Source of the DNA: Anniella stebbinsi | Lineage: Eukaryota > Chordata > Lepidosauria > Squamata > Anniellidae | Direction: 5' to 3' | NCBI GenBank assembly: GCA_029215795.1 | Contig: JARDYH010000007.1 | Location: 22,827,763-22,891,762, forward strand | Length of the DNA stretch: 64,000 bases | Shown: positions 1 to 9,735 of the stretch, piece by piece | Numbering within the stretch: position 1 is the stretch's first letter | Layout of the letters: every line of letters begins with the position of its first letter | Program-made: the position numbers and the translations under genes | The notes under the pieces: generated by a model | What the model was told of the DNA's origin: nothing | The model's database searches: none | Seen by the model: only the letters and a program-made list of their open reading frames with translations

Positions 1-362
1 TAAGGTCCCAATTCCAATTGGGACCCCTGTCCATACTCTAGAGTAAATATGAAAATATTACTTGTAGCTGCTAGGCACATCTTTGAAATAATGTATGTTT
101 TGGCTTGAACACACTACTGAGAAGGGTAAAACTTCACATAGAAACATTTTCATATAGATTTTAAAACACACATTTATTCCAACAAAAGTAACAATACTAT
201 GATGCATGCATTTTAATAGGAATTGCTGATTATTATTTCAGGGAAATTAGCAGTACTCTATAAAGTCCAGAATTCTAAAATAATTTTGAGCACAGAATTC
301 TACTGGCATAAATCTTTGATAGACTCATAAAATTCAGAATTAAGTATAGCTTAGTTACTTAC
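1..362. other. unassigned AT-rich flank
   Basis: No open frame of interest and no repeat family that I recognise. If the candidate exon just downstream in coordinate order (minus strand) is real, this would be the intron beyond its donor site. Confidence 0.4.
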
Positions 363-441
363 ATATCACCTGAGCCAATCCCTTTCTCTTCTTTTTTGGG
401 AGTGCACATTTTGGGATCTTTCTTTTTGGGTCTGCTAGGGC
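363..441 (-). CDS. candidate internal exon of an unrecognised gene
   Basis: Read on the minus strand, a pyrimidine-containing tract ending in CATTTACAG is followed by a 79-base segment and then a consensus-like donor, GATAT|GTAAGT. Two of the three frames are open. One gives a lysine-rich peptide beginning PSRPKKKDPKMC and ending IGSGD; the other begins ALADPKRKIPKC. Seventy-nine bases is not a multiple of three, so the exon would shift phase between its neighbours. I do not recognise the protein. No second exon on the same strand can be paired with it inside the window, which would be expected if the introns are long. Cross-species conservation of both splice sites would be needed to accept it; chance AG and GT sites in AT-rich DNA are the alternative. 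Confidence 0.28.
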
Positions 442-497
442 CTGTAAATGCAGCAGCAGAACAAGCTCCTTGCAAATGCACCAAAATAAACAAACAA

Positions 498-520
498 ATA
501 ATAATAATAATAATAATAAG
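498..520. repeat. (AAT)n microsatellite
   Basis: About seven AAT units. On the minus strand this lies just upstream of the acceptor of the candidate exon. Confidence 0.9.
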
Positions 521-1251
521 CATGAAATAAGGAACTCAGAGATGCCTAGTTCTTAGGATACCATATCTCATAGGAAGGCACATTACTCAGTCTCTCAAAC
601 AAGAAGTCCTAGAATTTTATTTAAGAAAGATCATTCCATATAACATCTTAGAGAGTAGCTGTGTCAAGGAAAACTCAGGGAAAGCTGGATTTTTGAATGT
701 GTTAACTTTAGATTGTACTTAAAAAAAAGTCCACATTTGGTTCCCCACCACTGCAGTGAAATAACAAGAGTATAAATATTTTACATGTTTATTGTACTAG
801 AATGAATGCTGCAACACCTATCTTTCCTAGTAGCAGGGTGTTCCATAATTCAACATTCTTCAAGATAATTTTATACTGATATCTAATTCCTTTTTTGGAA
901 ACCACTAAATTTATTACATAATTCACATTTCCTTAAGGTAAGTATGGACATCAATGCTTAAGCTATCATGATGCTATTTCCTGGGTTTGGTGGGAGGTCT
1001 TCAAATCCTAATATAACAGGATCTGTCTGACAAACGCTGCATTTCTGGAATTTTCTGAAGAACAGTGGCCTTTATTTTCAAGATATTTATCTCCCCATGG
1101 ACAGTTTCAGATTTCTTCTTTTAGATAGATTGGGCCTAGCTACCTACAAATTCTTTCCCATCTCCCTGGTAATGCACCACTCCAATTCGATACTCCTTCT
1201 CTTCCAGCCAATATGAATTGTAAAACAATCTGTATGGGTTCCCATAGGTTA
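521..1251. other. unassigned AT-rich DNA
   Basis: No gene and no recognised repeat seen. Confidence 0.4.
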
Positions 1252-1277
1252 AATAATAATAATAATAATAATAATAA
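1252..1277. repeat. (AAT)n microsatellite
   Basis: About eight AAT units in an otherwise unremarkable AT-rich stretch. Confidence 0.9.
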
Positions 1278-1835
1278 AAACAAATAAAAACCCTACAACT
1301 GTGTTACAGTAGTAATAGGACACAGCACATTCAAGATTTCCCCCCCTGATTTGACACAAAAAAGAGTTACCTGAAAGATGCTGAACAAATGGAGTAATCA
1401 GCCCATACATTTTCACACCACTGAAGTCTATGAGAAAGAAAACAGACAAATCCTGCCAAGCCGCTGACTCTCATCAAATTCTAAACAGCTATAAATGAGC
1501 TATTTCTTCCCCTTTCTACCTCATAATTGTCCCAGACCATTCTCAAATGGACCTCTCTTATGCTGGAAAGTTTCAGATCAATCTGTTGAACCATTTTCTG
1601 AGTATAAGCTGTTGGACCTACTGACTTCAAATTTCTGGTTATAATAGATGAATGTGATTTGCCCAACTCACTCTTAACATAGGGCCACAGCTGCAACCTT
1701 GTAACATATATTGTGTGTGTGTGTGCAAGAGAATGTGAGAATGTGTGTATGAGAGAGAGCTGAAAGTTACCTGCTTTTTCATTTTACCTGATGAAGAGTT
1801 GCGAGTGAAGAAGAAAGCAATAGAATAAAGACACA
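1278..1835. other. unassigned DNA with a short TG run
   Basis: Contains a (TG)n run near 1711-1724. No supported gene. The stretch ends at the inverted terminus of the next element. Confidence 0.4.
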
Positions 1836-2339
1836 GGCCCTTTCCACACCATAGGGGTGGAGAGGGTGGGAAGTGAGCAAACCCGGAAGTAGCCACTTCC
1901 GGGTTTGGCACGCTGAAGGCGCATCACGAATGCGATGGCCAGGGCTTCTTCCAGGCCATCACAAGTTGCGGCGGCCATTTTTTTCCAAAGATCCAAAGAA
2001 GAGTGCACGAGCGCTCCTCCACAACTGTGAGTATATATATATAAAAAATACCCGCCCGCATATACCTGGGGATGGTGAAATAGGGTCCCTCCTCCCCTTA
2101 TGGCCTCAGAGGCATGTGGTACGGCTCCGTGGCCATTGGTGCAGCTGTGCTTACTTCAGCCGCCCATCTCGCTGCCGTCCCAGGTACAGGGAACAACCCG
2201 GGATAATAGCATTCCCTGCTGCCCCGCGAAAATGGAGGGCTGGCCCCGGCCCGCTTGTGGGATGTTCTGTGCGTCATGTGAATTCTCCGCGAGCAGTCAG
2301 GGGCAGCCCCAGGAAAAATGGCAGGTGTGGAAAGGGCCA
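1836..2339. mobile_element. putative short non-autonomous DNA transposon
   Basis: The left end GGCCCTTTCCACACC is matched by its reverse complement GGTGTGGAAAGGGCC at the right end, giving inverted termini of about 15 bases around 500 bases of GC-rich DNA. The flanks share AGACAC: AAGACACA on the left, CAGACACC on the right, six of eight positions. The interior holds a small hairpin (CCCGGAAG...CTTCCGGG near 1879-1902). No transposase frame is present; the open frames here run on both strands of GC-rich DNA and are not credible genes. An 8-bp duplication would suggest a hAT-type element, but the terminus lacks the usual first bases of hAT ends, so the class is uncertain. Confidence 0.5.
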
Positions 2340-2344
2340 CAGAC

Positions 2345-3010
2345 ACCAGAACTTGGGTTAAGCTAGGCCATCTTTATTTGAACAATATGTGTGAAAGTGC
2401 GGGAATTGATGGGTCCGTTCTCAGGCCACTTGCCTGGCTTTATGGGTGAGCACTCTCCTAAGGCAGGAGTCGGGTAAAACCCAGCCCCTTTCTTATATGA
2501 CACTCTGCAAGTGTGGGGAGACCATCTCGCATCATCCCCACCCTGTGCCTCACAGCTCAGGGTAAGTGAAGCAGGAGGGTCTCCAAAGGCAAACCATATC
2601 CTGACACAGAAGCCTCACAGTACCCTAAGAAAGGGTCTTCCAGGTATGCCAATCACCAAAGGTGCTAAAGTGCTCACCATCCCTATTCTGATATTGCCTA
2701 TTCCCACACATGCCTGAAACCAGTCAACCTATTTATCCATCCTCCACGCTTAGCAATTCTAGTATGAAGTAGGCAAAAACCTACTGACCATACTGGGAGG
2801 AAAAAATCCTACTCGGCCCTCCCTCCAAAGGGAGCGACTGACTAATCCCATACTAGGTTGAGGGAGGGAGCCAAGGCAAAAGAGGCCGTGCATTTAGGTG
2901 GGCTTATTCTTATAACCCCAGCCCCACCCTGTCTCCAAGGCAGAAGTGCCCATGCATATGAGGTGCCTTCATTCCCCCACTCTCCACTGGCAATGGCCAC
3001 TTCCCACCCA
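2345..3010 (-). mobile_element. LTR-like repeat, copy 1 of 2
   Basis: This block parallels 30143-30960 in order and spacing. Both have an AATAAA-type signal (read on the minus strand) near the left edge and a central segment containing GTGAAGTAGGCAAAAA or its close variant ATGAAGTAGGCAAAAA. Both then have a stretch with GGGAGGGAGCC, and at the right a minus-strand TATA-like sequence upstream of a GAGGCC motif. Promoter first and polyadenylation signal last on the minus strand fits a solo LTR. The copies are clearly diverged and I cannot fix the TG...CA ends. I see no internal retroelement genes next to it. Confidence 0.45.
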
Positions 3011-4045
3011 AGCCATTCCGGGTGGGCAGGCATCGGATTTCGGTGCAACTCAAAAAGTAGATGCTTGCCTACAGTCAATGCTGGTCCACATGCAAGCAAT
3101 AAAAAGAGCAGCCTATTTCCAGTCTGTGTCAGTTTCACATGTGTTCATTTAGAGGTCCATTCAATCCACATGAATCTGTATTTTTTTATAAAAAAATAAA
3201 TGAATGAATAAATAAATGTGTTCGGGGGTGGGGAGAGAGAGAGAGCACCAGCAACCTGAGAGTGACTATCACATTGATAACCTACACATTATATGCAGAG
3301 TAAAGCAATATTTATTCCTGGTCTGGAGGGGGGTATTGGGTGCTGAATGGGCTCACCTCCTCCTTATCAGTGTGACCACCATCCATTCCTGTGCCCTCCG
3401 TCCCTGGCCCAATGCACATAACAGACCAGTGGGAGACTGAAAGGAACATGGGTAATTTTGCAGCACCTTCTCGCTCTTGTCACCTGCTTGCAGGCTTGTA
3501 AAGGGCAGGTGTACAGATGTGCAAAGACGTGCAGAAGTTACAAAGATAGGCAGTGGGCTTTCCTTCAGGGGTGTGTGTCTTGACTTCTGACTCCGGCCTT
3601 GTTTTAAAACAAACTGCAGAGCGCCAACTGTTTATACCCTGTTATGAATGCAGTACTTCAAACTGATTACAGGCACTATATGTTTTAATGATGTTATTTA
3701 TCGTAAGCCGTGTGCGTGCCTTCCCCTGGGAAAACAGATTAAACATATGGCTGCACTAAATTTCATGGCAATAAAAGAAAAGGACCCTGATTGGAGATGG
3801 CATTCTAAATCAAATGAAGTGGCCATCATGATGCTTGATCAAATATGTGTGGTACTTGATAATAAAAGTTTTAAAAGCTTTCTTTTAAAAGCCACGAGTA
3901 TTCAAAATTGATCACACTTAGCTGTAAGACAAGGAATCTTTCTAATCTTTTGAATGTCAGTTATTAATGGAGGCACAGCCGTGCCTCCATTGTTAAGGGC
4001 CATCAGTAGAAAACACGTCCCACCATGTTAAAGTGATTTTTGGGG
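3011..4045. other. unassigned DNA
   Basis: Includes a short AAAT-rich tract near 3187-3220 and a GA run near 3233-3244. No supported gene or recognised element. Confidence 0.35.
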
Positions 4046-4235
4046 GCAGTCATTCTAACATTCATAAAATCGAAAATGTTTCACCAATCGTTCTGAAATT
4101 TACAGGTGCCAGAAAGAGATGTTTGTTTTACATTACCTGGAAGTTTCAAGAAGATTGGTGAAAAATTGAGGGAAGGAGAGCAGTTTAAGGTAGAAAAGGA
4201 ACACAAACCTGTCTCCCTGCTTTTGTCAAATGATT
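4046..4235. repeat. unclassified dispersed repeat, copy 1 of 2
   Basis: Resembles 34110-34275. Both hold TTCATAAAAT, then a CCAAT(C) segment, then TGCCAGAAAGA, a TTCA(A/G)GA segment, ATTGGTGA, and an A-rich run followed by TGTCAAA. No coding content. The wording also resembles the arms of the 31484-32169 fold-back element, so it may be a piece of a related non-autonomous DNA transposon. Confidence 0.45.
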
Positions 4236-4677
4236 TTGGGTTTGAGAGTATATGTGCACACAATTTCCAGAGGGATTATAGACTTACTGCTTAATCCATT
4301 GATGGTGTCTTCTGCTCCCTTCAGTCTAGTTGGTGGAATGATTTTCCTTTTCTAAAAATTCCATACCGTTGATTTTTAATGAATATTTATTCCTTTCCTT
4401 CAATCCATAGTGCAACGCATGTGCACACGGCACCACAGAGCTTATTATCAGAAGGGAGGGGGAAGGTGGGAAACTGCTGCCTCCTTGAAAAGAGAACATT
4501 CTTCCCTTTCAAATGCAATGTGGGTGGGCACTGCTCTGGTGACCTAGGCAGCTTGAGGCAATGTTCTATGTTTTGTTTTCAAGGTTCTGGATTGTTTGTG
4601 AAGTTGGGGGGGGTGGTGTTTTTCTGAAGTGGAGGAAATCTGCAGCCTGTGATCTAAGGGATGTTCTGAATCTGCAA
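4236..4677. other. unassigned DNA
   Basis: No supported gene or recognised repeat. Confidence 0.35.
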
Positions 4678-4960
4678 CCTGATCTGATGGGTCTTTACTG
4701 TAAAGTAAGCCTCCACCCAAATTGAGATTTCCTTCCACTGGAGTGGCCTGGGTGAAAGAGAACTTCGGGGTGGGAGGGCACAAGAAGCTGTAAATCCAGG
4801 AAGAAAATGCTGCAGAAACAGAGGAGGGAAAGCTTTGATGAGCAAACTGATCTGATGGGTGTTTGTTTACTCTGAAGTAAGTATCCACCCAAATTGAGCC
4901 TGGGGAAGGAAAACTGCAGGGATGAGAACGGGGTGCGCAGGCACAAGTGTAGTTTACTAT
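4678..4960. repeat. imperfect local duplication
   Basis: A segment beginning CTGATCTGATGGGT and running into CCACCCAAATTGAG occurs at about 4678-4730 and again at about 4847-4898. The copies are roughly 169 bases apart and both are followed by a GG(A/G)AAGG-type stretch. This looks like a diverged direct duplication. The open frames here are explained by the duplication and do not resemble a protein I know. Confidence 0.6.
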
Positions 4961-5475
4961 ATGTAGAAAGCAATTTTAATAAACAAAAAAAGTCAAAAAA
5001 TCTCAAGTTGCTTTTCCACAAGGCACAGATGTGACTTTATATACCCATCCAGTTTATAGGCATTTTTATTAGGGGTGTGCACGGACCCCCCGGATCGGAT
5101 CGGGACCCGGATCGGGACCTCCAATTTTGTCCCGGACCGGTTCGGACAAAATCGGAGGCCCCCCGGACCGGATCGAGTCCGATCCCGACCCAAAAATTGT
5201 ACATTTTTGGATCGGCCGCCATTTTTTTCCCCATAGACTTGCATTGCAATGCAAGTCTATGAGGAAAAAATGGCGGCGGGTGGGTAAGGGGGGGCCTAAC
5301 TCCCTCCCCCCCCCCGGGGCCGTCCGCTGTGGACGGCCCCGGCAGGTAAACCCCCTCCCCCGCGCTCCCTCCCCCCCCTGGGGCCGCCCGCTTCCATCCG
5401 CTGGCGCCCGCGGGCGCCAGCGGATAGAAGCGGACGGCTCCGGGGGGGGGGGGTAAGCCCCCTTCCCCGCCACTG

Positions 5476-5653
5476 CTTACCTTCTTGGCCCGTCCGGCGC
5501 CGGCGGCTACTACCAGCGGGCTCCGCGGCCTACTCTCGAGTAGCGCGCCGGGTGATGACATCACCCGGCGCGCCACCCTGGAGCAGGCCGCGGAGCCTGC
5601 TGGTAGTAATAGGCGCCGGCGCCGGACGGGAGCCGCCGGGCCGGGCAGGTAAG
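5476..5653. repeat. palindromic unit a of copy I
   Basis: An inverted repeat of about 178 bases. Its centre is GGGTGATGACATCACCC flanked by GGCGCGC. Its arms carry GGAGCAGGCCGCGGAGC-like sequence and GGCGCCGGCGCCGGACGG. Each outer edge is AGGTAAG reading outward (CTTACCT on the left edge). Confidence 0.85.
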
Positions 5654-5704
5654 GGCCCCCCTCCCCCCTCCGCGCGCCCCCTCCTCCCCTCCACGCACCC
5701 CCTC

Positions 5705-5895
5705 CTTACCTTCCTGGCCCGGCGGCTCCCGTCCGGCGCCGGCGCCTACTACTTCCAGCAGGCTCCGCGGCCTGCTCTAGAGTAGCGCGCCGGGTGATGA
5801 CATCACCCGGCGCGCCACCCTAGAGCAGGCCGCGGAGCCTGCTGGGAGTAGTAGGCGCCGGCGCCGGACGGGAGCCGCCGGGCCGGGCAGGTAAG
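5705..5895. repeat. palindromic unit b of copy I
   Basis: Second inverted repeat with the same centre and arm sequence as unit a, again ending in outward AGGTAAG. It is separated from unit a by a C-rich spacer containing CGCGCGCCCCCTCC. Confidence 0.85.
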
Positions 5896-5954
5896 GGCCC
5901 CCCTCCCCCCCTCCCCCCTCCGCGCGCCCCCTCCTCCCCTCCACGCACCCCCTC

Positions 5955-6145
5955 CTTACCTTCCCGGCCCGGCGGCTCCCGGCCGGCGCCGGCGCCTACT
6001 ACTACCAGAAGGCTCCGCGGCCTGCTCTAGAGTAGCGCGGCGGGTGATGACATCACCCGGCGCGCCACCCTAGAGCAGGCCGCGGAGCCTGCTAGTAGTA
6101 GTAGGCGCCGGCGCCGGACGGGAGCCACCGGGCCGAGAAGGTAAG
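5955..6145. repeat. palindromic unit c of copy I
   Basis: Third inverted repeat of the same design. One arm reads CGGCGGGTGATGAC where units a and b have CGCCGGGTGATGAC, so this palindrome carries a mismatch near its centre. Confidence 0.85.
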
Positions 6146-6398
6146 TGCCCCCCTCCTCCCCCCCCGCTGTCCACTTTCATCGGCGGGCGCCCGCTGGCGC
6201 CCGCCAATGGAAGCGGCGGTGGGCGCCAGTGGGCGCCCGCCGATCCGCCGATCCGCCGAACCGGTTCGGAGCTTTTTCGGACCGGTTCGGATTGGATCGG
6301 CCGATCCAGCTGCGGGATCGGAAATCGGATAATTTATCTGATTTCCCACTGGACCGGACTCGGATCGTGGATCGGGTCCGATCCAGTGCACATCCCTA

Positions 6399-6690
6399 AT
6401 TTTTATTATTAGGATCAATGCTTTCCAACCTGTTTATAAATTATTTGGAACTAGGTGTGAGCAATGAGGTTTGTCATGTTTGCTGATGACACCAAATTAT
6501 TTAGGGTTGTTCAAACAAAGAGGGATTGTGATATCCTCCAAAAGGATCTCTCCATTATGGAACACAGGGCATCAAGATGGCACATGTAGTTCTATCTAAG
6601 CAAGTATACAGTTACGCACATTAGGACAAAAAAACCATCTTCCTGTTCACAGTTTAGGTTGAAGTGTAAAGTGTCACATCTCTGAGAACT
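6399..6690 (+). pseudogene. CR1-type LINE reverse transcriptase fragment
   Basis: Translation in shifting frames gives a FADDTKLF stretch near 6476-6505, the FADD catalytic box of CR1-clade reverse transcriptases, followed by a DCDILQKDL-like helix and a WHM-type segment, as in the region after the active site in CR1. The copy is short, has stops and frame changes, and is dead. The hAT-like element at 5070-6398 sits directly at its left side and probably split it; the matching left portion is not obvious. CR1 LINEs are widespread in reptiles and birds. Confidence 0.7.
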
Positions 6691-7226
6691 ATTATTTCAT
6701 AATGAGGGTTAGCAAACAATTCTACAGCATGGATTGGTGGGGCAGGGGTGGGAACTTGTTCCTGTATTCCAAAGCCTGCTTTTTGGTGTGCCTTTCTGAA
6801 TATCACATCTTATTTTAATATCATTATCGTTGTTATTATGGCTGTGTGGATTCTTTGCTCCCACTCATCATCTTAAAGTCACTTTATTCTCTGTGGAATG
6901 GGAGAATGTGGGTCAATAGGAATAGTTTTGTGTGGTTGTTATTCCTGTGCATCCTTTGTTACATACTGACCATGTTCAGATGACACGCTAAGCCACAGTG
7001 GTTAAGCATTTTGAGCTAAACACTATGGCTTAGTGTGTCATGTGAACCATGACTTAAGAGTGTCTTGTGAACCATTCTTAACCATGGTGTCTAGATCACC
7101 ATGGTTTGAACACGCTTACTTGCCATTTGCTGCAAAAAACTATATTTTATGAACATGAGAGTGAGGTTAATTGATACCACTAAGCAACTTTCACAGCATT
7201 ATCTCAAGTCCAGTAACATTTCTTTA
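6691..7226. other. unassigned DNA with a degenerate fold-back
   Basis: Around 6975-7112 repeated CCATG(G)TT, GGCTTAGTGTGTCATGTGAAC and complementary GACACGCTAAGCC words form an imperfect hairpin, probably an old MITE remnant. The rest is featureless. Confidence 0.4.
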
Positions 7227-7287
7227 TCATAGAATAGTAGAGTTGGAAGGGGCCTATAAGTCCAACCCTTGCTGAATGCAGGAATGA
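7227..7287 (-). mobile_element. CR1-type LINE 3' end remnant
   Basis: ATCATAGAATAGTAGAGTTGGAAGGGGCC followed by TAAGTCCAACCC (read in pieces) is the complement of the well-known CR1 3' terminus, which ends in ATTCTATG-like repeats. Only about 60 bases remain. Confidence 0.75.
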
Positions 7288-8137
7288 TTATGATGATTAT
7301 ATTGTACTGAAAATGCTGTTGTGTAATGTCAAGTAAAAAGATAATTGAGCCAAAAATGGGAGCACTGAAAAACTGAGAGTTGTGTGGGTATATGGAGTGG
7401 GAGAGAGAAAGAGGGCAATTTCTGCTTGTTGCTTTTTGGGGGAATGAAAGCTACCTTAAAGACTACCACTCTCCATCTCTGTGTTTGTTCCCTATGCTCT
7501 GTGTATATGTTCATAAATCAATACATATTGCAAATATGATGGAAACCTAACCATGTTCTAACCTAACTATGTTCTAAATTGTTGTGGGAGGAATTTTTAT
7601 GGATTTACCATAAAACTTACATGGAATTTTCCCGGTGATCCATTCTTCTAGCAGGCTGGCCTATAATGCTTTGTCTGGCCTACGCTGGAAAGCAAAAGAC
7701 ACTGCACAAATCTGCTGTCAACAAAATGTCATGTAGGAAATGGAGAGAAGTTGGCAGGAGGGAGATGTGTGTGCATGTGTTTTAAAATAGAGGGAGGGGG
7801 AGGAATGACAGCAAATGAAGCAACGTCTCTAACGTCATGTTCTGATTCCTTCTTCAGTCACAATTCCATGAGTCTTCTGAGCTACCAAAATACCCATTAG
7901 GTATTAGCATGTCTGCATTGATAGATTATTGAGTCATAATAACGTGGCTCATTAATATACTGAATTAATAGGTCCCGTAAGACATAAATCGGCCTATGGG
8001 ATTGCCAGTCAGCCTTCCTCTTTTGGAGTATAGTTGAAAGCTTTTCACAAGACATAGAAACATCTCTTCCTAATGCACTTTCCAGGGGTGTTTTTAAGTT
8101 CACAATATGCCCAGGATCTACAATGTGTAAGATACTG
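7288..8137. other. unassigned DNA
   Basis: No supported gene or recognised repeat. Confidence 0.35.
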
Positions 8138-8145
8138 TACGACTT

Positions 8146-8465
8146 TATGGTGATCCTATGGAAAAGAGGACAGGACTTCTGTATCTTTAACAGTTGTATA
8201 GAAAAGAGAATTTCAGCGGGTGTAATTTCTATACATGCAGTATCTGGTGAAATACCCTCTTCATCACAACAGTTAAAGCTGCAGGAGCCCTGCCCTCTTG
8301 ACCACATACAAAAGAGGGCAGGGCTCCTGTAGCTTTAACTGTTGTGATGAACAGGGAATTTCACCAGGTGCTGCATGCATAAAAATAACCACTGCTGAAA
8401 TTCTCTGTTCTATACAACTGTTAAAAATACAGAAGTCCTGTCCTTTTTTCCATATGGTCACCATA
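8146..8465. mobile_element. palindromic hAT-like MITE, family A copy 1
   Basis: A 320-base near-complete palindrome. The ends are TATGGTGATCC and GGTCACCATA, variants of the family terminus TAGGGTGACCATATG. They are flanked by TACGACTT (8138-8145) and TACAACTT (8466-8473), an 8-base duplication with one difference. The left half reads GACAGGACTTCTGTATC...CACAACAGTTAAAGC and the right half is its complement. No coding capacity. Seven copies or pieces of this family lie in the window. Confidence 0.88.
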
Positions 8466-8473
8466 TACAACTT

Positions 8474-8610
8474 AAATTTGTCAGATTTGTTAAGGAGATT
8501 GTGACAATGCAATTTGATATTGCACACAAAACATATATTGCACTGGGTGCAATCTGGTGCAGTTCATTCTGTCTAAGCCAATAAACTTTAATGGCTTTCT
8601 TACAATGAAA
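8474..8610. other. unassigned spacer
   Basis: Short AT-rich stretch between two palindromic elements. Confidence 0.35.
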
Positions 8611-8723
8611 GGTGCAATCTTATGCACGTTTAGACAGAAAAAGTCCTACAACTCCCAGCATTCTACAGCCAGCAATGCTGTCTAAAAAAGTCCCCCCGTC
8701 TAAACTTGCATTAGATTGTGCCC
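8611..8723. mobile_element. small fold-back MITE
   Basis: The left end GGTGCAATCTTATGCACG followed by TTTAGACAG is matched in reverse complement by TTTAGACGG preceded by GCAAG...GGGCACAATCTAATG at the right end. The inverted arms are about 36 bases with several differences. No convincing target duplication was found. Confidence 0.5.
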
Positions 8724-9254
8724 TAAATTTGTTCAGTCACAGCTAATTCTACATTGGGTACAGTTCACTTAGTTCCATAGCTCTTACTTTTTAGTAAATA
8801 TCCACAGATGAAAATGCAGCCTGTGCAGCCTTGAAACTTGACCACAATCTGCTACTTTTAGATCGAAACAGAGGGGGAAAGCATGTAGCATAAAATGAGC
8901 TATACTAATTAACATAGTAAACTGTAACTTCTTGTAACATAGCATATTTTCCTGTATCATCTTGTGTGCTTCCAGAATTAATCAGGGATTTTTTTATTCC
9001 AGTAGCACAGTCTTTCAAGTTTTCTATAAATACAGACACAAAACATAAAATGCTTCCTTTTCATGAGGCAGTCATAAAAATATTATTATCTCTGGACACT
9101 GGCTATAGAAAAGTTCAAAAGTTCAAAAGAGCATAACATTAGCTTTGATTTTGAATTTATATCAGACATCAACATGGTGTAACACCCTGACTGATACTAG
9201 CTTGGTTGCCAACTGTATAATATCTGGTCATCCGTTACAAAAAGCCATGAAATC
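8724..9254. other. unassigned DNA
   Basis: No supported gene or recognised repeat. Confidence 0.35.
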
Positions 9255-9644
9255 CATTAAACAAAAAACCTACAGTTTACAAAACCAACGTTAAGGCTCT
9301 ACAGTTTCCAACCAAGCACCAAAAAGCAGGGAAATTGGAAGTTAAGGCTCCCAAGCCTTAACACCACATCCTCCCTAAGGAGGCAGAAAGTGCAAGTGAA
9401 ATTCTCATTCTCCCAAAGCAGATAAACCATGAGGACAGGATGGAGAATATGATATGCAGAGGTGACTGTGGGGTTGTGGAAAACTGATGACGAACAACAT
9501 AGGGCCACCTACTTCTCTTTTTTTGTTTAGAGTAGCCCTTCCCCAACCTGGTGCCCTCCAAAGGTGTTGGACTGCAACTCCCATCATTGCAAGTCAGTAT
9601 GTCCCATGGTCAGGAATGCTGGGATTTGTCATCTCAAACACCTG
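9255..9644. repeat. left arm of a long inverted repeat
   Basis: From CATTAAACAAAAAACC to CAAACACCTG this 390-base stretch is the reverse complement of 10732-11135, with scattered differences and one 14-base insertion in the other arm. The inner part of the arm belongs to a common palindromic MITE (CCTTCCCCAACCTGGTGCCC). The outer 275 bases are a different sequence of unknown origin. Each arm has an open frame of 69 codons in matching position. Confidence 0.85.
9299..9508 (-). other. 69-codon open frame in the left inverted-repeat arm
   Basis: The frame begins MALCCSSSVFHNPTV and ends FLVLGWKL. The other arm has a frame of the same length (10882-11091) with six amino-acid differences and no gaps. 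I recognise no domain. There is no supported promoter or splice context. Shared openness is expected from duplication alone, so this is recorded as an observation and not as a gene. Confidence 0.15.
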
Positions 9645-9652
9645 ATATGCAA

Positions 9653-9735
9653 TATGATATGCAGAGGTGAATGTCGGGTTGTGGGAAATGATGACGAACA
9701 ACTTAGGACCACCTACTTCTCTTTTTTTAGAGCAT
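9653..9735. repeat. partial tandem copy of the left arm
   Basis: AATATGATATGCAGAGGTGA and the following ACGAACAAC, CCACCTACTTCTC words of 9447-9530 recur here in the same orientation, showing a local duplication of part of the arm. Confidence 0.75.

Larger units (their letters stand above)
5070..6398 (+). mobile_element. GC-rich non-autonomous hAT-like transposon, copy I
   Basis: The termini are TAGGGGTGTGCAC at the left and GTGCACATCCCTA at the right. They are flanked by an exact 8-base duplication ATTTTTAT (5062-5069 and 6399-6406), the length typical of hAT transposons. Inside, moving right, are GATCGG-rich subterminal DNA, a perfect palindrome (CATAGACTTGCATTG and its complement, 5234-5263), a second hairpin built on CGCTGGCGCCCGCG, and three long palindromic units. 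The right subterminal part is again GATCGG-rich. No transposase is present; the long frames are by-products of high GC and symmetry. It lies inside a CR1 LINE fragment, so it is younger than that CR1. The same element occurs in the opposite orientation at 27618-29432 and as a damaged relative at 26031-26945. Confidence 0.9.

Noticed and set aside
5559..5575. cAMP-response element at the palindrome centres
   Set aside because: The centre GGTGATGACATCACC lacks the TGACGTCA core and has an odd-numbered symmetric centre, so it is not explained as a CpG-decayed CRE.
5037..5576. Long open frames (up to 179 codons) in the GC-rich block
   Set aside because: They occur on both strands, follow the palindromic symmetry, and consist of G/A/P/R-rich low-complexity sequence. 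GC-rich DNA has few stops; no domain is visible.
5705..6145. CRISPR-like array of repeats and spacers
   Set aside because: The repeats are ~190-base palindromes inside a vertebrate transposon, with related C-rich spacers, not short direct repeats with unique spacers.
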